From Companilactobacillus sp. (GTDB taxonomy: Bacteria; Bacillota; Bacilli; Lactobacillales; Lactobacillaceae): a DNA stretch of 64,000 bases. Shown piece after piece: positions 16,006 to 23,728 of this stretch (position 1 is the stretch's first letter; every line of letters begins with the position of its first letter). The stretch lies in contig NZ_JAKVLR010000001.1 in the NCBI RefSeq assembly GCF_022484265.1, forward strand, positions 124,001-188,000. The letters are read 5' to 3'. The notes beneath the pieces were generated by a model, which saw only the letters and a program-made list of their open reading frames with translations, made no database searches and was not told the origin of the DNA. The position numbers and the translations under genes were made by a program.

Positions 16006-16413
16006 TTGAGTATAAACAGACATGAAATCAGAGAACTTGCAGTACAATCACTATTTTCTATCGATACGACCAAAGCAGATGCTGAGACTGCAATCAGATC
16101 AACGCTTGAATTATCAGATATGAGCGATGTTGAAGTCCCAGATTATCTTACTTTTTTAGTATCAGGAACTCTTGAAAAAGAGAGTGAATTAGACGAACAA
16201 ATTTCTAAGAAATTAAAAAACAAATGGACGATAGCTCGTTTGTCTCGTATTGACCGTGCAATACTTCGCATGGGATTATTTGAAATGCAAAATAGCTTAG
16301 AAGTTCCAAAAAAAGTAGCGATTGATGAAGCAATTGAGCTTGCCGGAGATTTTGGCGACAAGGATTCAAAAGCATTTGTCAATGGTATCTTATCTAACTT
16401 TGTTGAAGGGTAG
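16006..16413 (+). CDS. nusB: Transcription antitermination factor NusB
   Basis: 135 residues, all-helical NusB fold: SINRHEIRELAVQSLFSID at the start, then WTIARLSRIDRAILRMGLFE and the final AKAFVNG-like segment SKAFVNGILSN. It forms part of the complex that prevents termination in rRNA operons. The start is a TTG (16006) with AAGGAA 11 bases ahead. It follows the Asp23 gene by five bases and ends in a terminator. Confidence 0.95.
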   Translation: MSINRHEIRELAVQSLFSIDTTKADAETAIRSTLELSDMSDVEVPDYLTFLVSGTLEKESELDEQISKKLKNKWTIARLSRIDRAILRMGLFEMQNSLEVPKKVAIDEAIELAGDFGDKDSKAFVNGILSNFVEG

Positions 16414-16439
16414 GCTGGTACAATGTACCAGCCTTTTTG
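16413..16439 (+). terminator. Terminator between nusB and folD
   Basis: GGCTGGTAC (16413-16421) pairs perfectly with GTACCAGCC (16425-16433), loop AAT, five Ts. It starts at the last base of nusB and ends 11 bases before the folD start, so it may act as a partial terminator in the operon. Confidence 0.85.
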
Positions 16440-16449
16440 GGTAAAAAAC

Positions 16450-17298
16450 ATGATTAAATTAGATGGTAAAAAGGTCGCCGCAGCACAGGATGAGAAAATG
16501 GCTCAACGTGTGGCTGATCTTAAAGATAAAGGCGTAACTCCTGGCATTGCTGTTATTTTGGTAGGTGATAACAGTGCTAGTGCGGTATACGTTCGCAATA
16601 AGCAACGTCGTGCTGAGAAATTAGGAATGAACTCTCAATTGATTCACTTCCAAGCAGACGTCACTGAAAAAGAATTACTAGAGAAAATTGACGAACTAAA
16701 CCATGATCCAGAGATCGATGGCTTTTTAGTACAATTGCCATTGCCAGACCATATTGATGAAGATCGAGTAATCAACGCAATCGATTCAAAAAAAGACGTT
16801 GACGGATTCGCTCCTGAAAATGTTGGGCATTTATGGATCGGTGAGCCTCAAACTAAACCAGCAACAGCAGCTGGTATCTTAATGATGCTGGATTATTATG
16901 ATGTTGATCTTGATGGTAAAAATGTGGTAATTATTGGACGGAGCAATATTGTAGGGAAACCTGTTGCAGCTATGATGTTAGATAAAAATGCTACGGTCAC
17001 AGTAGCCCATTCTCATACTAAGAATTTGAAAGAATTGGCTAAGACTGCAGATGTTTTAGTAGTAGCAATTGGTCGTGCAAAAATGATCAACAAAGATTAC
17101 GTCAAAGATGGTGCAGTAGTTATCGATGTCGGTATGGACCGCGATGAAAACGGTAAGTTGTGTGGAGACGTCGATTTTGACGATGTTGAAAGCACTGCTT
17201 CTATGATGACACCAGTTCCTGGTGGCGTTGGTCCGATGACAATCACAGCCTTAATGGATCAAGTTATTGAAATTGCAGAGAAGAGAGCAAATGGATAA
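16450..17298 (+). CDS. folD: Bifunctional methylenetetrahydrofolate dehydrogenase / methenyltetrahydrofolate cyclohydrolase
   Basis: 282 residues, full length. It interconverts 5,10-methylene-THF and 10-formyl-THF, which supplies the two formyl groups of the purine pathway found at 50.7-62 kb. The catalytic YVRNKQR motif, the PLPDHIDE loop, KDVDGFAPEN and the NAD(P)-binding GRSNIVGKP are present. The ATG at 16450 fits relatives (MIKLDGKKVA), but no good Shine-Dalgarno precedes it because the space is taken by the terminator tail. It overlaps xseA by eight bases. Confidence 0.96.
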   Translation: MIKLDGKKVAAAQDEKMAQRVADLKDKGVTPGIAVILVGDNSASAVYVRNKQRRAEKLGMNSQLIHFQADVTEKELLEKIDELNHDPEIDGFLVQLPLPDHIDEDRVINAIDSKKDVDGFAPENVGHLWIGEPQTKPATAAGILMMLDYYDVDLDGKNVVIIGRSNIVGKPVAAMMLDKNATVTVAHSHTKNLKELAKTADVLVVAIGRAKMINKDYVKDGAVVIDVGMDRDENGKLCGDVDFDDVESTASMMTPVPGGVGPMTITALMDQVIEIAEKRANG

Positions 17299-18643
17299 TA
17301 CAGAACAATATTTGACGGTTACAGCTTTAACACAATACATTAAAAGAAAATTTGACGTGGACCCATATTTGGGCCACGTTTATTTGACTGGTGAGATTTC
17401 TAATTTTAGGATGCGTCCAAATGCACACCAGTATTTTACTTTGAAGGATGATAAAGCTAAAATTTCCGCAATAATGTTCAAGGGTGCTTTCAATAAAATC
17501 AAGTTCCGACCAGAAGAGGGTATGAAGGTTCGTGTCCGCGGAAGAGTTGGATTATATGAACCTAGTGGTTCTTATCAAATTTACATAGACTCAATGGAAC
17601 CTGATGGATTAGGCGCTTTGTATTTAGCTTTTGAGCAATTAAAGGCTAAATTAGCTAAAATGGGCGTCTTCAATTTACCTAAAAAACCGATTCCAATGTT
17701 TCCTAAAAAAATTGCAATTGTCACTTCTGAATCTGGTGCCGTAATTCATGATATTATGACAACAGTTCAACGTCGATATCCAATCGTTCAGCTGGTTTTA
17801 TTTCCAGCGGTGGTTCAAGGAGATGCTGCAGCAGCGACGATTGTTGAGCGGCTAAAGCAGATCAACGAGATCGGAGATTTCGATACGATAATCATCGGAC
17901 GTGGCGGTGGTTCAATCGAAGATTTGTGGCCGTTCAACGAAGAAATCGTGGCTGAAGCAATCGTTCAGAGCAAGATTCCTGTAATTTCATCTGTTGGACA
18001 CGAAACTGATACGACTATTGCTGATATGGTTGCCGATCAACGTGCGGCAACGCCAACGGCGGCGGCAGAATTAGCCACGCCAGTCTTGAGGGATGTTTTA
18101 CAACATATCCAAGATTTGAATTCTCGGCTTTATGTTGCACAAAACAATTTATTGAGTAATTATCGTAAACAAGTGCAGAAGTATTCACAGAACGTTTTTT
18201 TACATCATCCTGAGCGAATCTATCAAGTTTATTTACAAAATGTTGATATGCTCGAAAATCGTATGCAGCAAGCTGTTAGTCGTCAACTGAACAAGCACAA
18301 AGAAGAACTGTGGAATTATGAGAATCAACTGGTTCGATTGTCTCCACAAGGTCAGATAAACTTGGATAAGAATTACGTTTCTAATTACGTTCAAAGAATG
18401 AACATGACCATCACGTCAATGATCAACAATAAACGTAACTATTTTAGTAAACAGGCAGCAGCTTTAGATTCCTTGAGTCCTCTGAAGACTTTGAGTCGTG
18501 GCTATGCAATTGCGACCGATGATCAAGGAAAGGTCTTAAAGAAGGCCAGCGACTATCAAAAAGATCAGTCGATCAACTTAAGAGTTGTTGATGGAACAAT
18601 TACAGCAGTAACAAAAGATATTAGTGAGGAAAACAATGGCTGA
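17291..18643 (+). CDS. xseA: Exodeoxyribonuclease VII large subunit
   Basis: 450 residues. The N-terminal OB fold (TVTALTQYIKRKFD ... GEISNFR) is followed by the catalytic core (PKKIAIVTSESGAVIHD, GRGGGSIEDLW, SVGHETDTTIADMVAD) and a long coiled-coil region. With XseB it degrades single-stranded DNA in both directions. The ATG at 17291 is preferred as it has GAGAAGAGA upstream and follows the family; an upstream codon at 17267 overlaps folD further. It overlaps xseB by eight bases. Confidence 0.96.
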   Translation: MDNTEQYLTVTALTQYIKRKFDVDPYLGHVYLTGEISNFRMRPNAHQYFTLKDDKAKISAIMFKGAFNKIKFRPEEGMKVRVRGRVGLYEPSGSYQIYIDSMEPDGLGALYLAFEQLKAKLAKMGVFNLPKKPIPMFPKKIAIVTSESGAVIHDIMTTVQRRYPIVQLVLFPAVVQGDAAAATIVERLKQINEIGDFDTIIIGRGGGSIEDLWPFNEEIVAEAIVQSKIPVISSVGHETDTTIADMVADQRAATPTAAAELATPVLRDVLQHIQDLNSRLYVAQNNLLSNYRKQVQKYSQNVFLHHPERIYQVYLQNVDMLENRMQQAVSRQLNKHKEELWNYENQLVRLSPQGQINLDKNYVSNYVQRMNMTITSMINNKRNYFSKQAAALDSLSPLKTLSRGYAIATDDQGKVLKKASDYQKDQSINLRVVDGTITAVTKDISEENNG

Positions 18644-18875
18644 AAAGAAAAAAACTTTTGAGGAAAATTTAGCAGATTTAGAAACTATCGTTACAGATCT
18701 TGAAGCAGGTAATGTTCCGCTTGAAGAAGCGATGGAAAAGTTCAAGGCAGGGGTCACTTTAAGTAAAAGCTTAGAGAAGACTTTGTCGGACGCTGAACAA
18801 ACTGTAACGAAAATCATGTCTAAAGATGGCAACGAAACTACCATGAATGACGATGATAGTAAGGACAATGAATAA
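18636..18875 (+). CDS. xseB: Exodeoxyribonuclease VII small subunit
   Basis: 79 residues, mainly a helical hairpin with the family motif FEENLADLETIVTDLEAGNVPLEEA shortened here to its core FEENLADLE and LEEAMEKF. Several copies bind the coiled coil of XseA. GTGAGGA at 18624-18630 precedes the ATG at 18636. It is coupled to xseA by overlap and to ispA by a two-base gap. Confidence 0.94.
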   Translation: MAEKKKTFEENLADLETIVTDLEAGNVPLEEAMEKFKAGVTLSKSLEKTLSDAEQTVTKIMSKDGNETTMNDDDSKDNE

Positions 18876-18877
18876 TA

Positions 18878-19726
18878 TTGGATATCAAAAATTTTCAAGA
18901 TTTTCATAAACAATTACTCCCACAATTTGATCAGTTTTTGACTGATAAGTTGACTCAAGAGGTCAAACAACCATTAATGCTGGAATCAATGCTTTATTCC
19001 TTAAATTCTGGTGGTAAAAGAGTTCGTCCTATGTTGATGCTGGCAACAGCATATTCTTCAGGTGTCAAATTTGAAGATCTGCCAAAGTATTTTGATGTAG
19101 CGGGTTCGATCGAACTGATCCACACATACTCATTGATTCATGACGATTTGCCAGAGATGGATAATGATGATTACCGTCGAGGAAAACTAACTTCTCACAA
19201 GAAATTTGGAACAGGCCCAGCTGTCCTTGCTGGAGATGGATTGTTAACTCAGGCATTTTACTGGATCGCTAAGTCTAGCTTGGATACTAGTAAGCGGATG
19301 GCGGCTGTTCGTATCTTGGCACACAATGCTGGTCCAATGGGGATGGTTGCTGGTCAAATGACTGACATCACTAAGGACGATAAACAGTTAAATATTGATG
19401 AGTTGACTCAACTCCACAAGCAAAAAACTGCAGATCTGATTTCTGCAGCAATTACGATCGGAGCTTCTTCTGCTGATCACAAATTATCAAAAGAATTGGT
19501 TGAATATGCTGAAAAAGTTGGTTTGGCATTTCAACTCAAAGATGACCTTGATGATGCAGATGACGGTGAAGATGTCGACAAAAATACTTTTCCAAATTTA
19601 ATTGGAAAACATGCAACTGAAGAAAAATTGCATAATTTAGTTAAGGACGCATTAAATGCAGTTTTGAAGGAAGAGAAATTTGATAAAAACTTACTCGTAA
19701 GTTTCTTAGATTATTTCAAGAAGTAG
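18878..19726 (+). CDS. ispA: Farnesyl diphosphate synthase (polyprenyl synthetase)
   Basis: 282 residues of the trans-isoprenyl synthase family. It condenses IPP with DMAPP and GPP to give C15 diphosphate for undecaprenyl carrier and other lipids. Both Asp-rich motifs are visible: DDLPEMDNDD and DDLDDADD. The start is a TTG (18878). In Bacillus dxs follows; here tlyA follows directly, so isoprenoid units probably come from a mevalonate pathway encoded elsewhere (inference). Confidence 0.93.
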   Translation: MDIKNFQDFHKQLLPQFDQFLTDKLTQEVKQPLMLESMLYSLNSGGKRVRPMLMLATAYSSGVKFEDLPKYFDVAGSIELIHTYSLIHDDLPEMDNDDYRRGKLTSHKKFGTGPAVLAGDGLLTQAFYWIAKSSLDTSKRMAAVRILAHNAGPMGMVAGQMTDITKDDKQLNIDELTQLHKQKTADLISAAITIGASSADHKLSKELVEYAEKVGLAFQLKDDLDDADDGEDVDKNTFPNLIGKHATEEKLHNLVKDALNAVLKEEKFDKNLLVSFLDYFKK

Positions 19727-19735
19727 GAGAAAAAA

Positions 19736-20563
19736 TTGGCAAAAAAACGTGTTGATGTTCTCTTGGTAGAACAAAATCTATTTGAATCGCGTGAACGAGC
19801 AAAACGATCAGTCATGGCTGGCGAAGTTTATAATCAGGATAACTTGCGCTTTGATAAACCGGGTGAGAAAGTAGACCCTGATACGGTTTTTCACGTCGTT
19901 GAAGGTGCACATAGCAAATATGTTAGTCGTGGTGGGTATAAGCTTGAAAAAGCCGTCAAATCCTTTGATATCGACTTACAGGACAAAATTTGCTTAGATA
20001 TTGGTTCATCAACTGGTGGATTCACTGATGTTGCACTGCAAAATGGTGCTAAGTTAGTTTATGCGTTAGACGTTGGATATAACCAGCTAGCATGGAAACT
20101 TCGTAGCGATGAACGTGTGGATGTAATGGAACGTGTCAATTTTCGTTACAGTAAGCCGGAAGACTTTCACGATGGATTGCCTCAATTTGCGATGACAGAT
20201 GTCTCGTTTATTTCTCTCGAACTGATTTTGCCACCAATGTTCAATATTATTTTGCCCGGCTCTGAGGCCGTTTGTTTGATCAAGCCTCAATTTGAAGCTG
20301 GTCCAGAAAATGTTGGTAAGCATGGAATTGTCCGAGATCATAAAGTTCATCAAATGGTTTTGGAAAAGATTTTAAATTTTGCGGCAGCAACAGGCTTTAT
20401 CGTGGAAGGATTAGATTTTTCACCTATCAAAGGTGGAGAAGGAAACATTGAGTTTTTGATGCATATTCAAAAACCAATTGACCTGAATCAAACTGGTTCG
20501 ATCAACGGCGACGTGTCAATTCCTGATACAATGGACGCTGCTTATGCAAATCTGAATAAATAG
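19736..20563 (+). CDS. tlyA: TlyA family rRNA (cytidine-2'-O)-methyltransferase
   Basis: 275 residues. An N-terminal S4 RNA-binding domain (KKRVDVLLVEQNLFESRERA) is followed by an FtsJ-type SAM methyltransferase domain (CLDIGSSTGGFTDVAL, ALDVGYNQLAWKLR, DVSFISL). In mycobacteria the enzyme methylates 16S and 23S rRNA; older records call the family hemolysin A, but there is no evidence of haemolysis. The start is a TTG with AGGAGA just upstream. recN follows after 11 bases; the arginine repressor gene usually between them is absent. Confidence 0.9.
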   Translation: MAKKRVDVLLVEQNLFESRERAKRSVMAGEVYNQDNLRFDKPGEKVDPDTVFHVVEGAHSKYVSRGGYKLEKAVKSFDIDLQDKICLDIGSSTGGFTDVALQNGAKLVYALDVGYNQLAWKLRSDERVDVMERVNFRYSKPEDFHDGLPQFAMTDVSFISLELILPPMFNIILPGSEAVCLIKPQFEAGPENVGKHGIVRDHKVHQMVLEKILNFAAATGFIVEGLDFSPIKGGEGNIEFLMHIQKPIDLNQTGSINGDVSIPDTMDAAYANLNK

Positions 20564-20574
20564 CAGGTGATTTT

Positions 20575-22272
20575 TTGTTAAAGAAACTCATTATTAATAA
20601 TTTTGCTATTATTAGTCAATTACAATTAGATTTTAAAAATGGGATGACTGCCTTGACTGGTGAAACTGGTGCTGGTAAGTCAATCATCATTGATGCGTTA
20701 GGTCTTTTAGTCGGCAGTCGTTCGTCAGTCGACTTTGTTCGGACGGGTCAAAATAGTTTAACAGTGCAGGGATTATTTGAGGTTTCCAAAAATAGCCCTG
20801 TTTTTGCTATCCTGGATGGTTATGGAATCAAACATGAGGACAACATTCTGATCATCAAACGTGAAATCAATCGTAAAGGACGTAACGTTTGTCGGTTAAA
20901 TAATGAATTGGTCAAAACTAACGTGCTCAAAGAGGTTGGTCGCTATCTGGTAGAGATTCATGGTCAAAATCAATCCCAAGAATTGTTAGATGAAGACAAC
21001 CACATTGGTATCTTGGATCGATATGCCAATCCATCATTTGAGGACTTGATCGTGCAGTATCAAGAACAATTTCAAATCCTTCAGGAAAAGAAGAGTCGAT
21101 TGAGGGCGATTCAAAAGGATTCGCAAAATATTGCTCAAAGAATCGATATGCTGAAATTTCAAATTGACGATATTGACAGTGCCCAACTGCAAGCGGGGGA
21201 AGATGATTCACTTGAAGAAGAGAAAAATCATTTAGCTAATTTTGAAAAAATCAGTACCGCCTTACAAACTAGCTATGAGATTTTGTCAGAGAATAATACT
21301 GGTGCAGTAGATGCTTTAGGAAACGTGCGTCAACAACTTGAAGATATCAAAGAATATGACCCTGAATATCAAGAATTATATGAGTCGATCGATGGAGCAT
21401 ATTATCAAATTCAAGATGACATGGCGACAATTTCCGAACAGATCGATGGTTTAGATTTTGATGAGAATCGTTTGGATAACATTCAGAAACGATTGATCGT
21501 GTTGGATAATTTAAAAAAGAAGTACGGTCCATCATTAGATGAAGTCATTCAATTTGGTAAAGATGCTCATGCTGAATTGTCCAAAATCGATATGGATGAC
21601 AATTCTGAAGAACAATTGATCAAAGTAATTGCCAAACAACAAGACAAGGTCTTTAAGATCGCCGAAAAAATTTCCAAAGCTCGTCATCAAACTGCCAAGA
21701 CTTTGGTCAAGTCGATCAACCATGAACTCAAAGATCTCTACATGAAAAATGCTAAATTTGATGTAGATTTCACGGTTCTATCTGCTGATAACATGACTGA
21801 CATGGGAATAGATCAAGTTAGATTTATGCTCAAAACCAACGTCGGTGAAGATTACAAGCCCTTTGTAAAAGTTGCCTCTGGTGGTGAATTATCACGTGTT
21901 ATCTTAGCGTTTGAATCGATCATTGCTGAGAAGATGAATGTCGAAACGATCGTATTCGATGAAATTGACACTGGTGTCAGTGGCCGGGTTGCACAATCGA
22001 TTGGTGATAAAATCTATCGAGTGGCTCAGTCGCTACAGGTATTATGTATCACTCATCTGCCACAAGTAGCAGCAATGAGTGATCAGCAGCTTCAAATACA
22101 AAAAAAGACTGCCAACAACAAAACTGAAACTGAAGTTTCATTGTTGAACAGTCATGAAAGAATTGAAGCAATTTCTTTGATGTTAGCTGGGACAAAGATC
22201 ACCGATCTAACGAGAGACCACGCAAAAGAATTATTGGAATTAGCCCAAGGCGAACAAGAGAAGCTAGATTGA
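20575..22272 (+). CDS. recN: DNA repair protein RecN
   Basis: 565 residues, an SMC-like ATPase with the halves of the ATPase head at both ends: Walker A GETGAGKSIIIDALG near residue 30, signature VASGGELSRVILA and Walker B TIVFDEIDTGVSG near 455, separated by a coiled coil. It acts at double-strand breaks. The start is a TTG (20575) with AGGTGA upstream. The last nine bases overlap, tail to tail, a reverse gene with LexA boxes. recN has no LexA box directly ahead of it here, being inside the efp-recN gene string. Confidence 0.96.
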   Translation: MLKKLIINNFAIISQLQLDFKNGMTALTGETGAGKSIIIDALGLLVGSRSSVDFVRTGQNSLTVQGLFEVSKNSPVFAILDGYGIKHEDNILIIKREINRKGRNVCRLNNELVKTNVLKEVGRYLVEIHGQNQSQELLDEDNHIGILDRYANPSFEDLIVQYQEQFQILQEKKSRLRAIQKDSQNIAQRIDMLKFQIDDIDSAQLQAGEDDSLEEEKNHLANFEKISTALQTSYEILSENNTGAVDALGNVRQQLEDIKEYDPEYQELYESIDGAYYQIQDDMATISEQIDGLDFDENRLDNIQKRLIVLDNLKKKYGPSLDEVIQFGKDAHAELSKIDMDDNSEEQLIKVIAKQQDKVFKIAEKISKARHQTAKTLVKSINHELKDLYMKNAKFDVDFTVLSADNMTDMGIDQVRFMLKTNVGEDYKPFVKVASGGELSRVILAFESIIAEKMNVETIVFDEIDTGVSGRVAQSIGDKIYRVAQSLQVLCITHLPQVAAMSDQQLQIQKKTANNKTETEVSLLNSHERIEAISLMLAGTKITDLTRDHAKELLELAQGEQEKLD

Positions 22273-22596
22273 TGCTAAATTAATTGATTTGAGTTCATCA
22301 ATCTCAAAAATTTTGTAGAAACCAGAAGTGATCTTCATTATATATTTATTGGGAGTAACGGACTTGATTAACTTGCCTTGAAACTGCTCTTCGTTTAACA
22401 TAGTTACTACAACTAAATATTTATTTTGAAGGCTTTGCTGAGCTAGAAGGTCTAGTTGATTAGTAGGCATTTGCATTAGTTTTGTGGGATTGTTGTCTCC
22501 AAAATTAATATCAAAAGTGCGATCGATAAAGTCGGTTGTGGTTTTGATCAGATTTTTGGCGAATTGGTTATTAGTTATACGAGTTTGACGTTGCAT
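22264..22596 (-). CDS. Unassigned 110-residue protein under a LexA-type promoter, possibly YolD-like
   Basis: 110 residues with no cysteine: a helical first half (NNQFAKNLIKTTTDFID) and a beta-rich second half (LVVVTMLNEEQFQGKLIKSV, KYIMKITSGFYKIFEIDEL). The second half recalls the YolD-like domain, which in Bacillus is partnered with Y-family polymerases in SOS operons; the match is by pattern only and is weak. The start at 22596 is preferred as GGGGGAA precedes it. Two LexA boxes and a consensus promoter lie just upstream, so damage induction is likely. It overlaps the recN 3' end by nine bases. No polymerase gene is adjacent. Confidence 0.65.
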   Translation of the reverse strand: MQRQTRITNNQFAKNLIKTTTDFIDRTFDINFGDNNPTKLMQMPTNQLDLLAQQSLQNKYLVVVTMLNEEQFQGKLIKSVTPNKYIMKITSGFYKIFEIDELKSINLASI

Positions 22597-22607
22597 TTGT
22601 ATTCCCC

Positions 22608-22657
22608 CGAACATTTGTTTGTATCTACATTATACGAACCCATGTTCGCATCGGCAA
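22608..22657 (-). promoter_or_regulatory. SOS promoter with two LexA boxes
   Basis: Read on the minus strand: TTGCCG (22657-22652), 17-base spacer, TATAAT (22634-22629). The spacer contains CGAACATGGGTTCG (22648-22635), which keeps both CGAAC/GTTCG half-sites of the Gram-positive LexA box. A second box, one base off the palindrome, lies just after the -10 (22621-22608), directly before the ribosome site. LexA bound here would block polymerase. Confidence 0.85.
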
Positions 22658-22773
22658 GCTTATTTTAGATTTTCTTAATCTTTTTATTTTGAAGTGTCCG
22701 TAAACCCTTGAAATGAACGCAATTCTATTGCAAGATAGATAACAATATATATTAGATAGTAGGGATAGTTAAT

Positions 22774-23388
22774 ATGTCAACAAAGGGAATGTTAATAGTT
22801 TTATCAGGTCCTTCTGGCGTCGGTAAAGGTACCGTCAGAAAAGCCATGCTAGAAAAGTCATCGATCCGTTTTGATTATTCAGTTTCTATGACAACTCGAG
22901 ATATGCGACCAGGTGAAGAAGACGGTGTGGATTATTATTTCCGCACAAATGAAGAATTCGAACATGAAATCGAAACCGGTGGGATGCTCGAATACGCAAA
23001 ATACGTTGACCATTATTATGGAACGCCATTAAAGTATGTTAATCAAAAACTAGAAGCAGGAACAGATGTATTGTTAGAAATTGAAGTAAATGGTGCAATG
23101 CAAGTTCGTGAAAAAATGCCAAATGGCGTCTTTATTTTTCTAACTCCTCCTGATTTGCCGTCACTTAGACGTCGCATCACTCATCGTGGTACTGACGATC
23201 AAAAGACGATCGACAAACGTATGGAACAAGCTAAAAAAGAAATTGCTATGATGTCAAACTATGATTATGCCGTGGTAAATGATAAAATACCTAACGCAGT
23301 CAAAAAAATTGAAGGTATAATTAGAAGTGAACATTTAAGTGTGCCTCGAGTAATTGATAAATATAGAAAAATAATAGGAGAAGACTAA
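22774..23388 (+). CDS. gmk: Guanylate kinase
   Basis: 204 residues. It phosphorylates GMP to GDP with ATP, downstream of the purine pathway in this window. P-loop SGPSGVGKGT, the GMP-binding region SVSMTTRDMRPGEEDGVDYY and RIThRG-type lid (RRRITHRGTDD) are present. AGGGAT precedes the ATG. It starts the gmk-rpoZ-priA-fmt gene string; rpoZ follows one base after the stop. Confidence 0.97.
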   Translation: MSTKGMLIVLSGPSGVGKGTVRKAMLEKSSIRFDYSVSMTTRDMRPGEEDGVDYYFRTNEEFEHEIETGGMLEYAKYVDHYYGTPLKYVNQKLEAGTDVLLEIEVNGAMQVREKMPNGVFIFLTPPDLPSLRRRITHRGTDDQKTIDKRMEQAKKEIAMMSNYDYAVVNDKIPNAVKKIEGIIRSEHLSVPRVIDKYRKIIGED

Positions 23389-23389
23389 T

Positions 23390-23644
23390 ATGATAAGTTA
23401 TCCATCAATCGATAAACTCTTAGATAGAGTTGATTCAAGATATTCACTTGCAGTACTTGCTGCTAAAAGAGCTCATGAACTTGAAGATGGCGACATTGAA
23501 CTTTTGAACCATTACGAATCACCAAGAACAATTGGTAAAGCATTTGAAGAAATTGCTGACGGCAAGATTGAAATTGATCCTGATTCAATTCTTCTTGAAA
23601 AAGATGCCGAAAAAATTGAAGAAGAGAAAAAAGAAGAAAATTAA
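23390..23644 (+). CDS. rpoZ: DNA-directed RNA polymerase omega subunit
   Basis: 84 residues: YPSIDKLLDRVDSRYSLAVLAAKRA is the omega signature (shown shortened: DSRYSLAVLAAKRA), followed by RTIGKAFEEI and a strongly acidic, Lys/Glu-rich tail. It helps assemble beta-prime into RNA polymerase. It starts one base after gmk. A terminator follows; the coaBC gene that follows rpoZ in Bacillus is absent. Confidence 0.94.
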   Translation: MISYPSIDKLLDRVDSRYSLAVLAAKRAHELEDGDIELLNHYESPRTIGKAFEEIADGKIEIDPDSILLEKDAEKIEEEKKEEN

Positions 23645-23652
23645 TTTTGATT

Positions 23653-23697
23653 CCTTCACAGATTGTCGAGTAGATGATTGTGAAGGTTTTTTTTTTA
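23653..23697 (+). terminator. Terminator after rpoZ
   Basis: CCTTCACA (23653-23660) pairs with TGTGAAGG (23679-23686), an 18-base loop that may pair further, then ten Ts. Confidence 0.85.
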
Positions 23698-23728
23698 ATG
23701 TTATGGTTTATGTAAGGGTGGTGGAAAA

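Noticed and set aside
22680..22760. gmk promoter
   Set aside because: TTGCAA at 22728 and TTGAAA further upstream give no convincing -10 at the right distance.
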